A stretch of 5,389 nt of DNA from Candidatus Tayloriibacteriota bacterium (GCA_003455555.1 DMQX01000083.1:1967-7355); one strand, 5' to 3'. Numbered from the stretch's first letter, positions 1-5,389 are shown. Translations and numbers: made by a program. The notes: a model not told the origin generated them from the sequence alone.

Positions 1-357
1 ATGCATCACACTGACCAACTCACCTTCTTCTTCGGCCACTTCTAGAACGGTTTTTTCAAAGATCTTTTTTTCGTGCCTCAAACCTGAAAGAAAAATTCGG
101 TCGCCAATAAAAAATGAAACAAAAAGGCCAGTCAGCAATAATATCGCCGTAGACCAGACAACAGTCATTGGTTCATAGAAGAAAAAACTCCAAACACCAC
201 CCAGTTGCATCAACATGTCAGCTGTGTGCCAGACACCACGCCAAAAAATAACCACCGCAACTCCACCAATAAAAGCGTAAGTGATCGGGAAACCCGTCAA
301 AGAGCCGCGCGCATAATCCTCCAACTTATCGAAGAAATGAAAAACTTTTTTGAACAT
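1..357 (-). CDS. Small two-helix membrane protein, C-terminus off the window (partial)
   Basis: An open frame on the minus strand starts at the ATG at 355-357 and runs without a stop through the left edge, giving 119 residues of an incomplete protein. It begins MFKKVFHFFDKLEDYARG, an amphipathic charged N-terminus. Two hydrophobic segments follow, at about residues 23-44 (containing the motif F-W-R-G-V-W-H-T-A-D at its end) and 66-89 (ending S-F-F-I-G-D-R-I-F-L). A charged, Lys/Glu-rich tail then begins (R-H-E-K-K-I-F-E-K-T, E-E-E-G-E). The likely topology is both ends in the cytoplasm with a short external loop. The gene lies 15 bp downstream of gpmI with no terminator between, so it is probably co-transcribed. 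No Shine-Dalgarno sequence precedes the ATG; the spacer is pure A/T-rich sequence. From memory, similar proteins of unknown function occur in Parcubacteria, but I cannot name a family. The frame, start and hydrophobic segments are seen directly; any function would be a guess. Confidence 0.85.
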   Translation of the reverse strand, partial: MFKKVFHFFDKLEDYARGSLTGFPITYAFIGGVAVVIFWRGVWHTADMLMQLGGVWSFFFYEPMTVVWSTAILLLTGLFVSFFIGDRIFLSGLRHEKKIFEKTVLEVAEEEGELVSVMH

Positions 358-372
358 AAATTTATTTTTTGA

Positions 373-1890
373 TTAATGCTTCAACAAGCTTATGCCGGTC
401 ATTTTCTTGGGCTGTGGCACGCCGATAAGTTCCAATATTGTTGGCGCAATATCTGACAAACCGCCAGTCGGTCGCATAGCCAAAGCTTTGTCTGTAATAA
501 TAGCAGGTACAGGATTGATTGTGTGCGAAGTGTGTTTGTTGCCGGTCAAAGGGTCAACGTTAACCTCCGCATTACCATGATCGGCAGTGATAAATACCAC
601 ACCGCCCACTTGTTCCATGGCCATGACTACACGACCGAGTTGCTTGTCGGTTTCTTCAAGCGCCTCGATAATCGCCGGCACATTGGCGGTGTGCCCCACC
701 ATGTCAGGGTTGGCGAAGTTAATAAAAATAAAATCTGTGCCATTTTCAATGAACTCCAGAGCTTTGTCAGCGATAGATTCAGCGCGCATCTTTGGTGCCA
801 GGTCGTGGGTAGCCACGTCTTTTCTCGACGGCAACATTTCATGAATTTCCCCGGCATGAGGCTTTTCCTGTCCACCGTTTAAGAAATAAGTGGCATGAGG
901 AAATTTTTCGGTCTCAGCAATATGCGCTTGGGTCATGCCAGCTCGCGAGATCTCTCCGGCCAAAGTTACCTCAATAGTGATTGGTGGAAAAACTACCAGA
1001 CATTTGAACTCAAGGCTGTACTGGGTCATTGTTACAAAACAAATATTTTTTCCAGCCGTGCGTTCCAAAACTTTTTGAGTCAACATACGTGCGCGGTCAG
1101 CCCGGAAGTTAAAAAAGAAAACGCCGTCACCTTCCTCGATCGCGCAACCTTTGCCGTCCTGGTCGTAGCAAACGATTGGCTCTAGATGCTCGTCCAGCTT
1201 GCCTCCCTTATATAGAGTCTGAACAAATTCATCTGGCGGGATCGTGCAGACATTACCTTTGCATTCGAAAAGGGCCTGTTCGGTTTTTTCCAATCGGTTC
1301 CAATTGTTGTCTCGGTCCATAGCATAGAATCGCCCGGAAACAGTCGCGATGAAACCAATACCGATTTCCCTAAGCACGTCTTCCAATTCTTTCAAATATA
1401 AAGCAGCGCTTTGTGGTGGAGTGTCGCGACCGTCAGTGAAAACATGGATTGCAACTTTCTTGAGGCCGGCGATTTTTGCCGCGCGGATCACTGCATACAA
1501 ATGATCACTGTGAGCATGCACACCACCATCACCGAGCAAACCCTGCAAATGCAAAATGGAATTGTTCTTTTTGACGTGATCGAAAAGTGTAATGAGGGCC
1601 GGATTCTTACCCAATTCATCCGCGGCAATAGCTTTACCAATCCTCACCAAGTCAGTATCTACAACTTTGCCGGCTCCGATAGTGGTGTGGCCAACTTCGC
1701 TATTACCCATCTGACCTTCAGGTAATCCGACTGCCAAGCCTGAAGCCTGCAAAAGCGCGTGAGGGTATTTCTGCCACAGATCATCAAAAAAAGGCGTATT
1801 AGCCGACGCGATCGCATTGTCTTTGACTTCCTCCCGATATCCCCAACCATCGAGAACAATGAGCATCGTTTGCTGTTTTGCTTTTTTCAT
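373..1890 (-). CDS. gpmI: 2,3-bisphosphoglycerate-independent phosphoglycerate mutase
   Basis: This 505-residue cytoplasmic enzyme interconverts 3-phosphoglycerate and 2-phosphoglycerate in glycolysis and gluconeogenesis, through a phosphoserine intermediate and two Mn2+ ions. It belongs to the alkaline phosphatase superfamily and is the usual length (about 510). All catalytic positions known from the Geobacillus enzyme can be matched. One metal site is D14, S64 (in M-G-N-S-E-V-G-H), D437 and H438 (in T-A-D-H-G-N-A-E). The other is D396 and H400 (in N-P-D-M-V-G-H-T) and H456 (in H-T-S-H-T-I-N-P-V-P). Substrate-binding candidates are H125, R155-D156 (in T-D-G-R-D-T-P-P), R187, R193, R263, R266 and K329. 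The ATG at 1888-1890 is preferred over the internal ATG at 1864-1866 because a promoter -10 box lies just upstream of it; neither has a Shine-Dalgarno sequence. The loop reading P-S-R-K-D-V-A-T-H-D-L differs from the more common P-S-P-K-V-A-T-Y-D-L, but this is not a catalytic defect. The enzyme should be active. It probably heads a transcript with the membrane protein gene downstream. Confidence 0.98.
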   Translation of the reverse strand: MKKAKQQTMLIVLDGWGYREEVKDNAIASANTPFFDDLWQKYPHALLQASGLAVGLPEGQMGNSEVGHTTIGAGKVVDTDLVRIGKAIAADELGKNPALITLFDHVKKNNSILHLQGLLGDGGVHAHSDHLYAVIRAAKIAGLKKVAIHVFTDGRDTPPQSAALYLKELEDVLREIGIGFIATVSGRFYAMDRDNNWNRLEKTEQALFECKGNVCTIPPDEFVQTLYKGGKLDEHLEPIVCYDQDGKGCAIEEGDGVFFFNFRADRARMLTQKVLERTAGKNICFVTMTQYSLEFKCLVVFPPITIEVTLAGEISRAGMTQAHIAETEKFPHATYFLNGGQEKPHAGEIHEMLPSRKDVATHDLAPKMRAESIADKALEFIENGTDFIFINFANPDMVGHTANVPAIIEALEETDKQLGRVVMAMEQVGGVVFITADHGNAEVNVDPLTGNKHTSHTINPVPAIITDKALAMRPTGGLSDIAPTILELIGVPQPKKMTGISLLKH

Positions 1891-1927
1891 AGGCTGTATT
1901 ATACCACAAGGGCACTTTTATTTTCCA
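1891..1927 (-). promoter_or_regulatory. Extended -10 promoter of gpmI, predicted to give a leaderless mRNA
   Basis: On the minus strand, positions 1903 to 1898 read TATAAT, a perfect -10 consensus, preceded by TGG at 1906-1904, which gives an extended -10 element (TGnTATAAT). A weak -35 candidate, TGGAAA (4 of 6 matches to TTGACA), lies at 1927-1922 with an 18-bp spacer. With the last base of the -10 box at -7, transcription would start at about 1890-1891, on or next to the A of the gpmI ATG (1890). The transcript would have almost no 5' leader, which fits the absence of a Shine-Dalgarno sequence. The motif is seen directly; the start point is inferred. Confidence 0.75.
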
Positions 1928-1947
1928 TTTTCGTATCTTTAACAAAT

Positions 1948-1978
1948 AAAAACCGCCCGAAGATATGGGCGGTTTTTT
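1948..1978 (-). terminator. Intrinsic terminator after the surface-protein gene (bidirectional shape)
   Basis: A hairpin pairs CCGCCC (1953-1958) with GGGCGG (1967-1972) around an 8-base loop (1959-1966). It is extended by an A-run (1948-1952) against a T-run (1973-1978). Read on the minus strand, the GC stem is followed by TTTTTATTTG, so it can end the transcript arriving from the surface-protein gene, whose stop is at 2008-2010, about 30 bp upstream. Read on the plus strand, the stem is followed by six T's, so it could also block transcription in that direction, although no plus-strand gene is visible. It isolates the gpmI promoter from read-through. Confidence 0.9.
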
Positions 1979-2007
1979 GGACCAACTAATTTTGGAGCGA
2001 ACTTATT

Positions 2008-5000
2008 TTAGAACGGCTGGAAATTTGGATCGTTAATGACCGGCAATGGAGAAGAAAGTTGACACTCTGTAGCGAGGCCGCCATCCACACTCAAAAGCAT
2101 TCTTTTTTGACCTATTGTCGGATAATTCATCGAATAAGTTGGACTGTTCGCAGGACCTGTAACATTGTTTCCGGACCAGAGGTAAGTATGATTACCGGTC
2201 ACAGAACTACTTACTCTCCATACAATACTCTCACCGATATTAGCTGACAGAATGGGACTGAGACCCGTATCACTGGCCCTTGTGGCATAGCATTGGCCTC
2301 CCGACCCCTGAGCAACGTCAACTACTACCGTCACTGTTACCGTTTTGGAAATTGATCCTATTGCCCAAGGGCCGGTACAGGTAATAGTGTAACTTAAATT
2401 GGTTGGGTCCAAAGGTGATGTGTGGGGTTCTGAACCTTGTGCTGGTAAATAGTCTACTGTTTTATTGCCAGTCCAACTACCAGCAGAGGCAGTGCACGTA
2501 TGGAGATCGTAAGTTGTGCCGACAATTTGGGCATTCGCTACCTTATCTCCGAGGCCGAAGAACGCCAGAACATTTTGCCACCAACTTGAATTTGTCTTAA
2601 TGGCCAAAGGAGCCGAGAGACTCCATTTGAGTGTATACGGTGAACTAGTTCCTATTGTCAGGTTAGGTGTGGCCGCTATTCCCGAAGCCTCGGCCGTAAA
2701 GGTCAGGGTTGGCGTCCAATTTGACGAATTGATTGGAATGACATTAGCCCCGCAATCTAATGAAGTAGCAGTATTACTGCCGTTTACCACAGTAACCACG
2801 GCATGTTTTTGTCCCGCAGTAGAGTAAGTAATATTACCTGTCCATCTACTATTTCCGACCGCACTCAGACCATCGCCTGCCCAAGAGTAAGTATAGGTAC
2901 CGCTACCGCCATATACGTTGGCGGTATAATTTGCAGAACCGCCGACCATAACCGTCGCACCTCCGTATCCGCACGAAACAGTCAGTTGAGGCGCTGGAGT
3001 TACAGGTATTCCGCAACTGGCTGACATTATAGAAACTCCACCTAGAGAAACTGTAACCTGGGCGATCTTCGCGATAGAAGTTGTGGCACTATAAACACCA
3101 GTTGCCTTTACACCACCAAGGATTGGAGTCAGCGCACCGTCCCCTGACCAGGCATAAGTATAATTTCCACCAATACCGATAGGTAAGGCGGTATAAGTTA
3201 CAGTTTGTCCTACGGGAACCGAAGTTTTGTCTGCACTACAAGATACAGAAGTTAGTGGTGCTGCAGTTACCGGTACTCCGCAACTTGCTGACTTTACCGA
3301 AACCCCATTGGAAGTAACAGTAACCTGCGCTATTTTAGCGCTAGCACTCGCACTGCTGTAAAGACCCTGCGCAGTGGCACCACTTGGAGTCAGCGTGCTG
3401 TCTCCTGTCCAGGCGTAAGTGTAAGTGCCGTTGCCGCCAACTGGATGCGCTGTATAAGTGATTGGACTACCCGTCACTGTGGAAGTAACACCAGATGGTG
3501 CCGAACAAGTAACCGAAAGTTGCGTAGGTGTAGGGTTTACCGCCGGACAATTTATAGTTTTAGGATAACCTGGCAGTAATTTGTTAAGACCGCCGGTGCC
3601 CGGAGCATTTATGGCGTACGCATACAAAGTATGATTGGTTCCATCTTTCAGCGAATGACCCAGAGAATCAACGTCTGGTGTGGCAATATTAAACGCATGA
3701 TTGCTGGTACCGCCGCAAACCAGATCAGAGCGGCTATCTCCGGCCGGATACCTACTGATATAAGTACCAGTCCCGTACTGACCGTCCTTGTATAAATCAA
3801 CGGAAAGTGTAGTTGCATAATTGTCCGCATCACATGCCCAACCTTGAACTATACTACAGGTGGCATTATCAAAAGCGCCGGTCGGGGTGGAACCGACATG
3901 GATGATCACATAACCAGTGGTCGAGCCTGACGAAGAACCAGTTGTAATTGCCCACGTGTTAGTTACAGTAAATCCAACACTGTAATCGCCCGGCGTGGAC
4001 GGCGCCGTATAAGTACCGGCAAAGATCTGATCGTTCACGTTATAATTGTAGTGAGTAACTCCGTTAACAGTCACGGCACTAATGCAATTTTCGGTCGAAC
4101 AGGTGTTTTGTCCGTTTTCTTGGGTAAAGGTTTTGGTCGTACCCTGATAATAGGTGGCAACGCTGACAATATCGTTTGAATTTGTACAAGCAATGGCATT
4201 AATACTAAAAGCCAGACTGAACTGTTGCCCGACCACCAAGTTTAGGGACGGCGTAACGTTAACTGTAATGTCCTGAGGACTTAGCCAGCCCAGGTTAGGG
4301 CCTGAACTACTACTGCTTACGAACGTCCAAGCATGCGTTGTTGCCGGCAAAATAGAGCAACTGAGCATGAGTCCAAAAAAGATTGCCAGAGGAGGTAACA
4401 ACGTTTTTTTATTCTTTGATCTGACAGCCCAGACGATTAGAGCAATGGCCAGTAAACCAAACGCAACAGCAACAACTAGAGGCAAAGTTGATCCTGCTGA
4501 ATTGGTGGCAGGGCGCACCGCATTGGCATAGGCCGGATCTATAAGAGTAGAAAACGTAGAAAGCGTCTGACCATCTTTTGTGATAGTGCCGCTCGCTCGG
4601 ATAGCCTCAGCACTCACCTGCGCGGTTACCGACATCGGCTGTGAATGCGAGGGTACACTCAGGTCAATCTCAGCACTACTATTGCCGACCAGATCTCCAT
4701 ATTCATTAAAAAGCGAAATAGTTAGCGTGCCTTTACCAATTTTTGGCTGCTGCAATGTTTGCACGTCTATCGGCGAGCCGGAATACAGAACAGTAACAGT
4801 AACTGACTGCCCTGCCGTAACTTTTTCCGGAGAAATATCTATGGACTGGATCGTCGCAATGTCACCACCGACAATATAACGGAAGTCCGAGAGCTGAGAC
4901 TGAACTTTACCGTCTGAACCAATAAAATCCAAAGTACCAACATAAACTCCAGGTTTATAATTGAAGGTTGGCAGTGCATTCGATACCGAAATAGTTTTGT

Positions 5001-5389
5001 TGCCAGCTAAGACGACAGAATCACCATTTTTTTCATACAGAGGCTTGCCTGTGATAATCCGATCATAAACACGGATACGTGGTGTCAAAGTTATAGAGGA
5101 GCTCGAAGGATTTTTTATACCAGCTATAACATTTATTGTTTGTCCTTTTGCTATAGTCGGACCGCTATGAGGAAAAATGTAAGTCGAACTACTGCCGATT
5201 TGCAGGGACACGCCGTTAACTGTAATAAATGGGGTACTCGAACCAGTCAAAGTAAAGTGCGCATCATTCCAAGCTAAAGGCTGGCCAGTTTTTGAAACAA
5301 GCTGTATTTCCAAACCAACATTTTTGTCAGCAACAGGCTTTGAGAGAACGTAGGTAAAGTTTTTATTGACTATCTCCCCGCCTTTGACG
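2008..5389 (-). CDS. Large exported multi-domain Ig/PKD-like repeat protein, N-terminus off the window (partial)
   Basis: The frame is open from the right edge to the TAA at 2008-2010, giving 1126 visible residues. A TTG codon at 5311-5313 could be read as a start, but the frame stays open upstream with similar beta-rich sequence (V-N-K-N-F-T-Y-V-L-S-K-P), has no signal peptide there and no ribosome-binding site, so the true start is most likely beyond the window. Visible layout: two beta-rich Ig-like modules (about 1-174 and 175-290); hydrophobic helix (302-322); short basic loop R-S-K-N-K-K; a second hydrophobic, signal-peptide-like segment (332-353) ending A-T-T-H-A; a Ser/Thr-rich beta region (354-503); a G-W-A-C-D cysteine module (504-615); three PKD-like repeats (623-711, 712-800, 801-886); an interrupted Ig-like module (887-1030); and a last PKD-like repeat (1031-1126). 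The protein is rich in Thr, Ser, Gly, Val and Asn and has no recognisable enzyme motif. I infer a cell-surface or secreted adhesin-like or structural protein, anchored by the hairpin with both large parts outside. The exact function is unknown. Confidence 0.9.
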   Translation of the reverse strand, partial: VKGGEIVNKNFTYVLSKPVADKNVGLEIQLVSKTGQPLAWNDAHFTLTGSSTPFITVNGVSLQIGSSSTYIFPHSGPTIAKGQTINVIAGIKNPSSSSITLTPRIRVYDRIITGKPLYEKNGDSVVLAGNKTISVSNALPTFNYKPGVYVGTLDFIGSDGKVQSQLSDFRYIVGGDIATIQSIDISPEKVTAGQSVTVTVLYSGSPIDVQTLQQPKIGKGTLTISLFNEYGDLVGNSSAEIDLSVPSHSQPMSVTAQVSAEAIRASGTITKDGQTLSTFSTLIDPAYANAVRPATNSAGSTLPLVVAVAFGLLAIALIVWAVRSKNKKTLLPPLAIFFGLMLSCSILPATTHAWTFVSSSSSGPNLGWLSPQDITVNVTPSLNLVVGQQFSLAFSINAIACTNSNDIVSVATYYQGTTKTFTQENGQNTCSTENCISAVTVNGVTHYNYNVNDQIFAGTYTAPSTPGDYSVGFTVTNTWAITTGSSSGSTTGYVIIHVGSTPTGAFDNATCSIVQGWACDADNYATTLSVDLYKDGQYGTGTYISRYPAGDSRSDLVCGGTSNHAFNIATPDVDSLGHSLKDGTNHTLYAYAINAPGTGGLNKLLPGYPKTINCPAVNPTPTQLSVTCSAPSGVTSTVTGSPITYTAHPVGGNGTYTYAWTGDSTLTPSGATAQGLYSSASASAKIAQVTVTSNGVSVKSASCGVPVTAAPLTSVSCSADKTSVPVGQTVTYTALPIGIGGNYTYAWSGDGALTPILGGVKATGVYSATTSIAKIAQVTVSLGGVSIMSASCGIPVTPAPQLTVSCGYGGATVMVGGSANYTANVYGGSGTYTYSWAGDGLSAVGNSRWTGNITYSTAGQKHAVVTVVNGSNTATSLDCGANVIPINSSNWTPTLTFTAEASGIAATPNLTIGTSSPYTLKWSLSAPLAIKTNSSWWQNVLAFFGLGDKVANAQIVGTTYDLHTCTASAGSWTGNKTVDYLPAQGSEPHTSPLDPTNLSYTITCTGPWAIGSISKTVTVTVVVDVAQGSGGQCYATRASDTGLSPILSANIGESIVWRVSSSVTGNHTYLWSGNNVTGPANSPTYSMNYPTIGQKRMLLSVDGGLATECQLSSPLPVINDPNFQPF
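2011..2298 (-). repeat. C-terminal PKD-like repeat 4 of the surface protein
   Basis: The last 96 residues start G-Q-C-Y-A-T-R and contain the core H-T-Y-L-W-S-G-N-N, then Y-P-T-I-G-Q-K-R-M-L-L-S-V and A-T-E-C-Q-L, ending P-N-F-Q-P-F. The Cys pair and core Trp match repeats 1-3; the D of the W-x-G-D core is N here. There is no sorting signal, membrane helix or basic tail at the C terminus, so anchoring must come from elsewhere in the protein. Confidence 0.75.
2299..2730 (-). other. Interrupted Ig-like module of the surface protein
   Basis: The flanks of this 144-residue region (887-1030) read like one Ig-like module: P-T-L-T-F-T-A-E-A-S-G, then Y-T-L-K-W-S-L-S, then T-C-T-A-S-A-G-S-W-T-G-N-K-T, then L-S-Y-T-I-T-C-T-G-P and K-T-V-T-V-T-V. 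I associate the W-S...C-T-A-S-G-x-W-x-G...Y-x-x-T-C-T-G-P pattern with secreted proteins of Parcubacteria. Between the W-S strand and the C-T-A-S strand lies a 36-residue insert (2503-2610) that does not look like beta-sandwich sequence: S-S-W-W-Q-N-V-L-A-F-F-G-L-G-D-K-V-A-N-A-Q. The insert is hydrophobic and aromatic, and ends in an A-x-A-type signal peptidase-like site. Confidence 0.6.
2731..2988 (-). repeat. PKD-like repeat 3 of the surface protein (diverged)
   Basis: An 86-residue module starts Q-L-T-V-S-C-G-Y-G-G and has the core G-T-Y-T-Y-S-W-A-G-D-G, then H-A-V-V-T-V and S-L-D-C-G. It keeps the cysteine pair and core Trp of repeats 1 and 2, but the middle is different (W-T-G-N-I-T-Y-S-T-A-G-Q-K). 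The T-x-G-Q-K motif recurs in the C-terminal repeat, which suggests these two form a subtype. Confidence 0.8.
2989..3255 (-). repeat. PKD-like repeat 2 of the surface protein
   Basis: An 89-residue module of the same length as repeat 1, starting L-T-S-V-S-C-S. It has the core N-Y-T-Y-A-W-S-G-D-G, the strand I-A-K-I-A-Q-V-T-V, and the ending S-A-S-C-G-I-P-V-T-P-A-P. The cysteine pair and core Trp align with repeat 1. Differences include a two-residue shift in the loop after L-T-P and many synonymous changes in the A-K-I-A-Q-V-T-V coding segment, so the duplication is not very recent. Confidence 0.85.
3256..3522 (-). repeat. PKD-like repeat 1 of the surface protein
   Basis: An 89-residue module starts Q-L-S-V-T-C-S and carries the core T-Y-T-Y-A-W-T-G-D and the closing strand A-K-I-A-Q-V-T-V, then S-A-S-C-G-V-P-V-T. 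The Y-x-W-x-G-D core is like that of PKD domains. The two cysteines, on the first and last strands, probably form a disulfide. It is a close tandem copy of repeat 2: the plus-strand segments 3278-3296 and 3011-3029 match at 17 of 19 bases and are spaced exactly 267 bp apart. Confidence 0.85.
3544..3879 (-). other. G-W-A-C-D cysteine module of the surface protein
   Basis: This stretch of about 112 residues (504-615 of the visible protein) begins G-A-F-D-N-A-T-C-S-I-V-Q-G-W-A-C-D. It then has V-D-L-Y-K-D-G, R-S-D-L-V-C-G-G, N-H-A-F-N-I, L-K-D-G-T-N-H-T-L-Y-A-Y-A-I-N, and ends in N-C-P. The pattern (GW-A-C/L-D-x-D, then an x-Y-x-D-G strand, then a D-G-x-x-H-x-x-Y-A-Y-A-I-N strand) resembles an accessory beta-sandwich module I remember from bacterial secreted proteins and glycosidase-associated proteins; I cannot give its family name. 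Four cysteines could form two disulfides. It links the post-hairpin region to the PKD-like repeats through a Pro/Thr linker (V-N-P-T-P-T). Confidence 0.6.
4330..4485 (-). other. Mid-protein helical hairpin: C-terminal-anchor-like helix followed by signal-peptide-like segment
   Basis: Within the large exported protein, a 21-residue helix (4423-4485; L-P-L-V-V-A-V-A-F-G-L-L-A-I-A-L-I-V-W-A-V) is followed by a basic loop (R-S-K-N-K-K-T-L-L). A second hydrophobic stretch follows (4330-4395; P-P-L-A-I-F-F-G-L-M-L-S-C-S-I-L-P-A), ending T-T-H-A before W, a plausible signal peptidase I site. By the positive-inside rule the loop faces the cytoplasm and both flanking ectodomains face outward. The M-L-S-C stretch resembles a lipobox only weakly, because the -3 residue is Met, so lipidation is not favoured. 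Separate translation of the second half would need an internal start such as the ATG at 4366-4368, which would drop the basic loop and has no ribosome-binding site. Confidence 0.7.

Noticed and set aside
1899..1928. A nine-residue minus-strand reading frame (M-E-N-K-S-A-L-V-V) just upstream of gpmI, as a possible leader peptide.
   Set aside because: It overlaps the -35/-10 region of the inferred gpmI promoter, has no ribosome-binding site and no attenuator hairpin after it. It is best explained by chance.
392..1989. Several plus-strand open frames of 60-120 codons opposite gpmI.
   Set aside because: They are antisense shadows of a fully conserved enzyme gene, without recognisable domains or start signals.
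4366..4368. Internal ATG as a separate start for the second half of the surface protein.
   Set aside because: It falls inside the hydrophobic core of the signal-peptide-like segment, would remove the basic n-region, and has no ribosome-binding site.
4354..4371. Possible lipoprotein lipobox (L-M-L-S-C).
   Set aside because: The -3 position is Met and the -2 position is Leu, a poor match to the consensus. The A-T-T-H-A site downstream is a better cleavage candidate.
4389..4396. AGGAGGT-like sequence on the plus strand resembling a strong Shine-Dalgarno site.
   Set aside because: It lies antisense to the Pro-Pro-Leu codons of the signal-peptide-like segment, and no credible plus-strand gene follows it.
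5311..5313. TTG as the start codon of the large surface protein.
   Set aside because: The frame stays open to the right edge with matching beta-rich sequence. There is no Shine-Dalgarno sequence or promoter, and the first visible ectodomain would lack a signal peptide. The start is most likely outside the window.

Overview
The window carries three protein-coding genes, all read from the minus strand, and no RNA genes, insertion sequences or CRISPR. In transcription order they are: (i) a very large exported or membrane-anchored protein built mainly of Ig/PKD-like beta-sandwich modules (2008-5389; its 5' end lies beyond the right edge); (ii) gpmI, the cofactor-independent phosphoglycerate mutase (373-1890), complete with all catalytic residues; (iii) the N-terminal 119 residues of a small two-helix membrane protein (1-357) that runs off the left edge.

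The likely source is a member of the Candidate Phyla Radiation (Patescibacteria, most likely Parcubacteria). This is an inference from gene style, not from a marker gene. The supports are the long secreted Ig-like repeat protein with a W-S...C-T-A-S-x-x-W-x-G...T-C-T-G-type module, which I associate with that group; a small two-helix membrane protein of a kind I remember from Parcubacteria; a GpmI with a P-S-R-K-D-V-x-T-H-D-L variant loop; and the lack of Shine-Dalgarno sequences at the visible starts. TGA is not needed as a sense codon in any of the three frames, so the genetic code looks standard.

Layout. The 117-bp gap between the surface-protein gene and gpmI is the only real intergenic region. 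It holds a strong hairpin terminator (1948-1978) that ends the surface-protein transcript, followed by an extended -10 promoter (TGG-TATAAT at 1898-1906) placed so close to the gpmI ATG that the mRNA should be leaderless or nearly so. gpmI and the small membrane protein are 15 bp apart with no terminator between them, so they probably form one transcript.

The most interesting object is the surface protein. Its 1126 visible residues form two exported halves joined by a helical hairpin. The first half ends like a C-terminal membrane anchor, and the second begins like a fresh signal peptide with an A-type cleavage site, both sharing one short Lys/Arg-rich loop. The second half contains an Ig-like region, a G-W-A-C-D cysteine module, three tandem PKD-like repeats, an Ig-like module interrupted by a 36-residue hydrophobic, Trp/Phe-rich insert ending in A-N-A-Q, and a fourth PKD-like repeat at the C terminus. 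Each PKD-like repeat carries a matched pair of cysteines. The gene has no evident functional link with glycolysis; the terminator and promoter between them indicate separate units.
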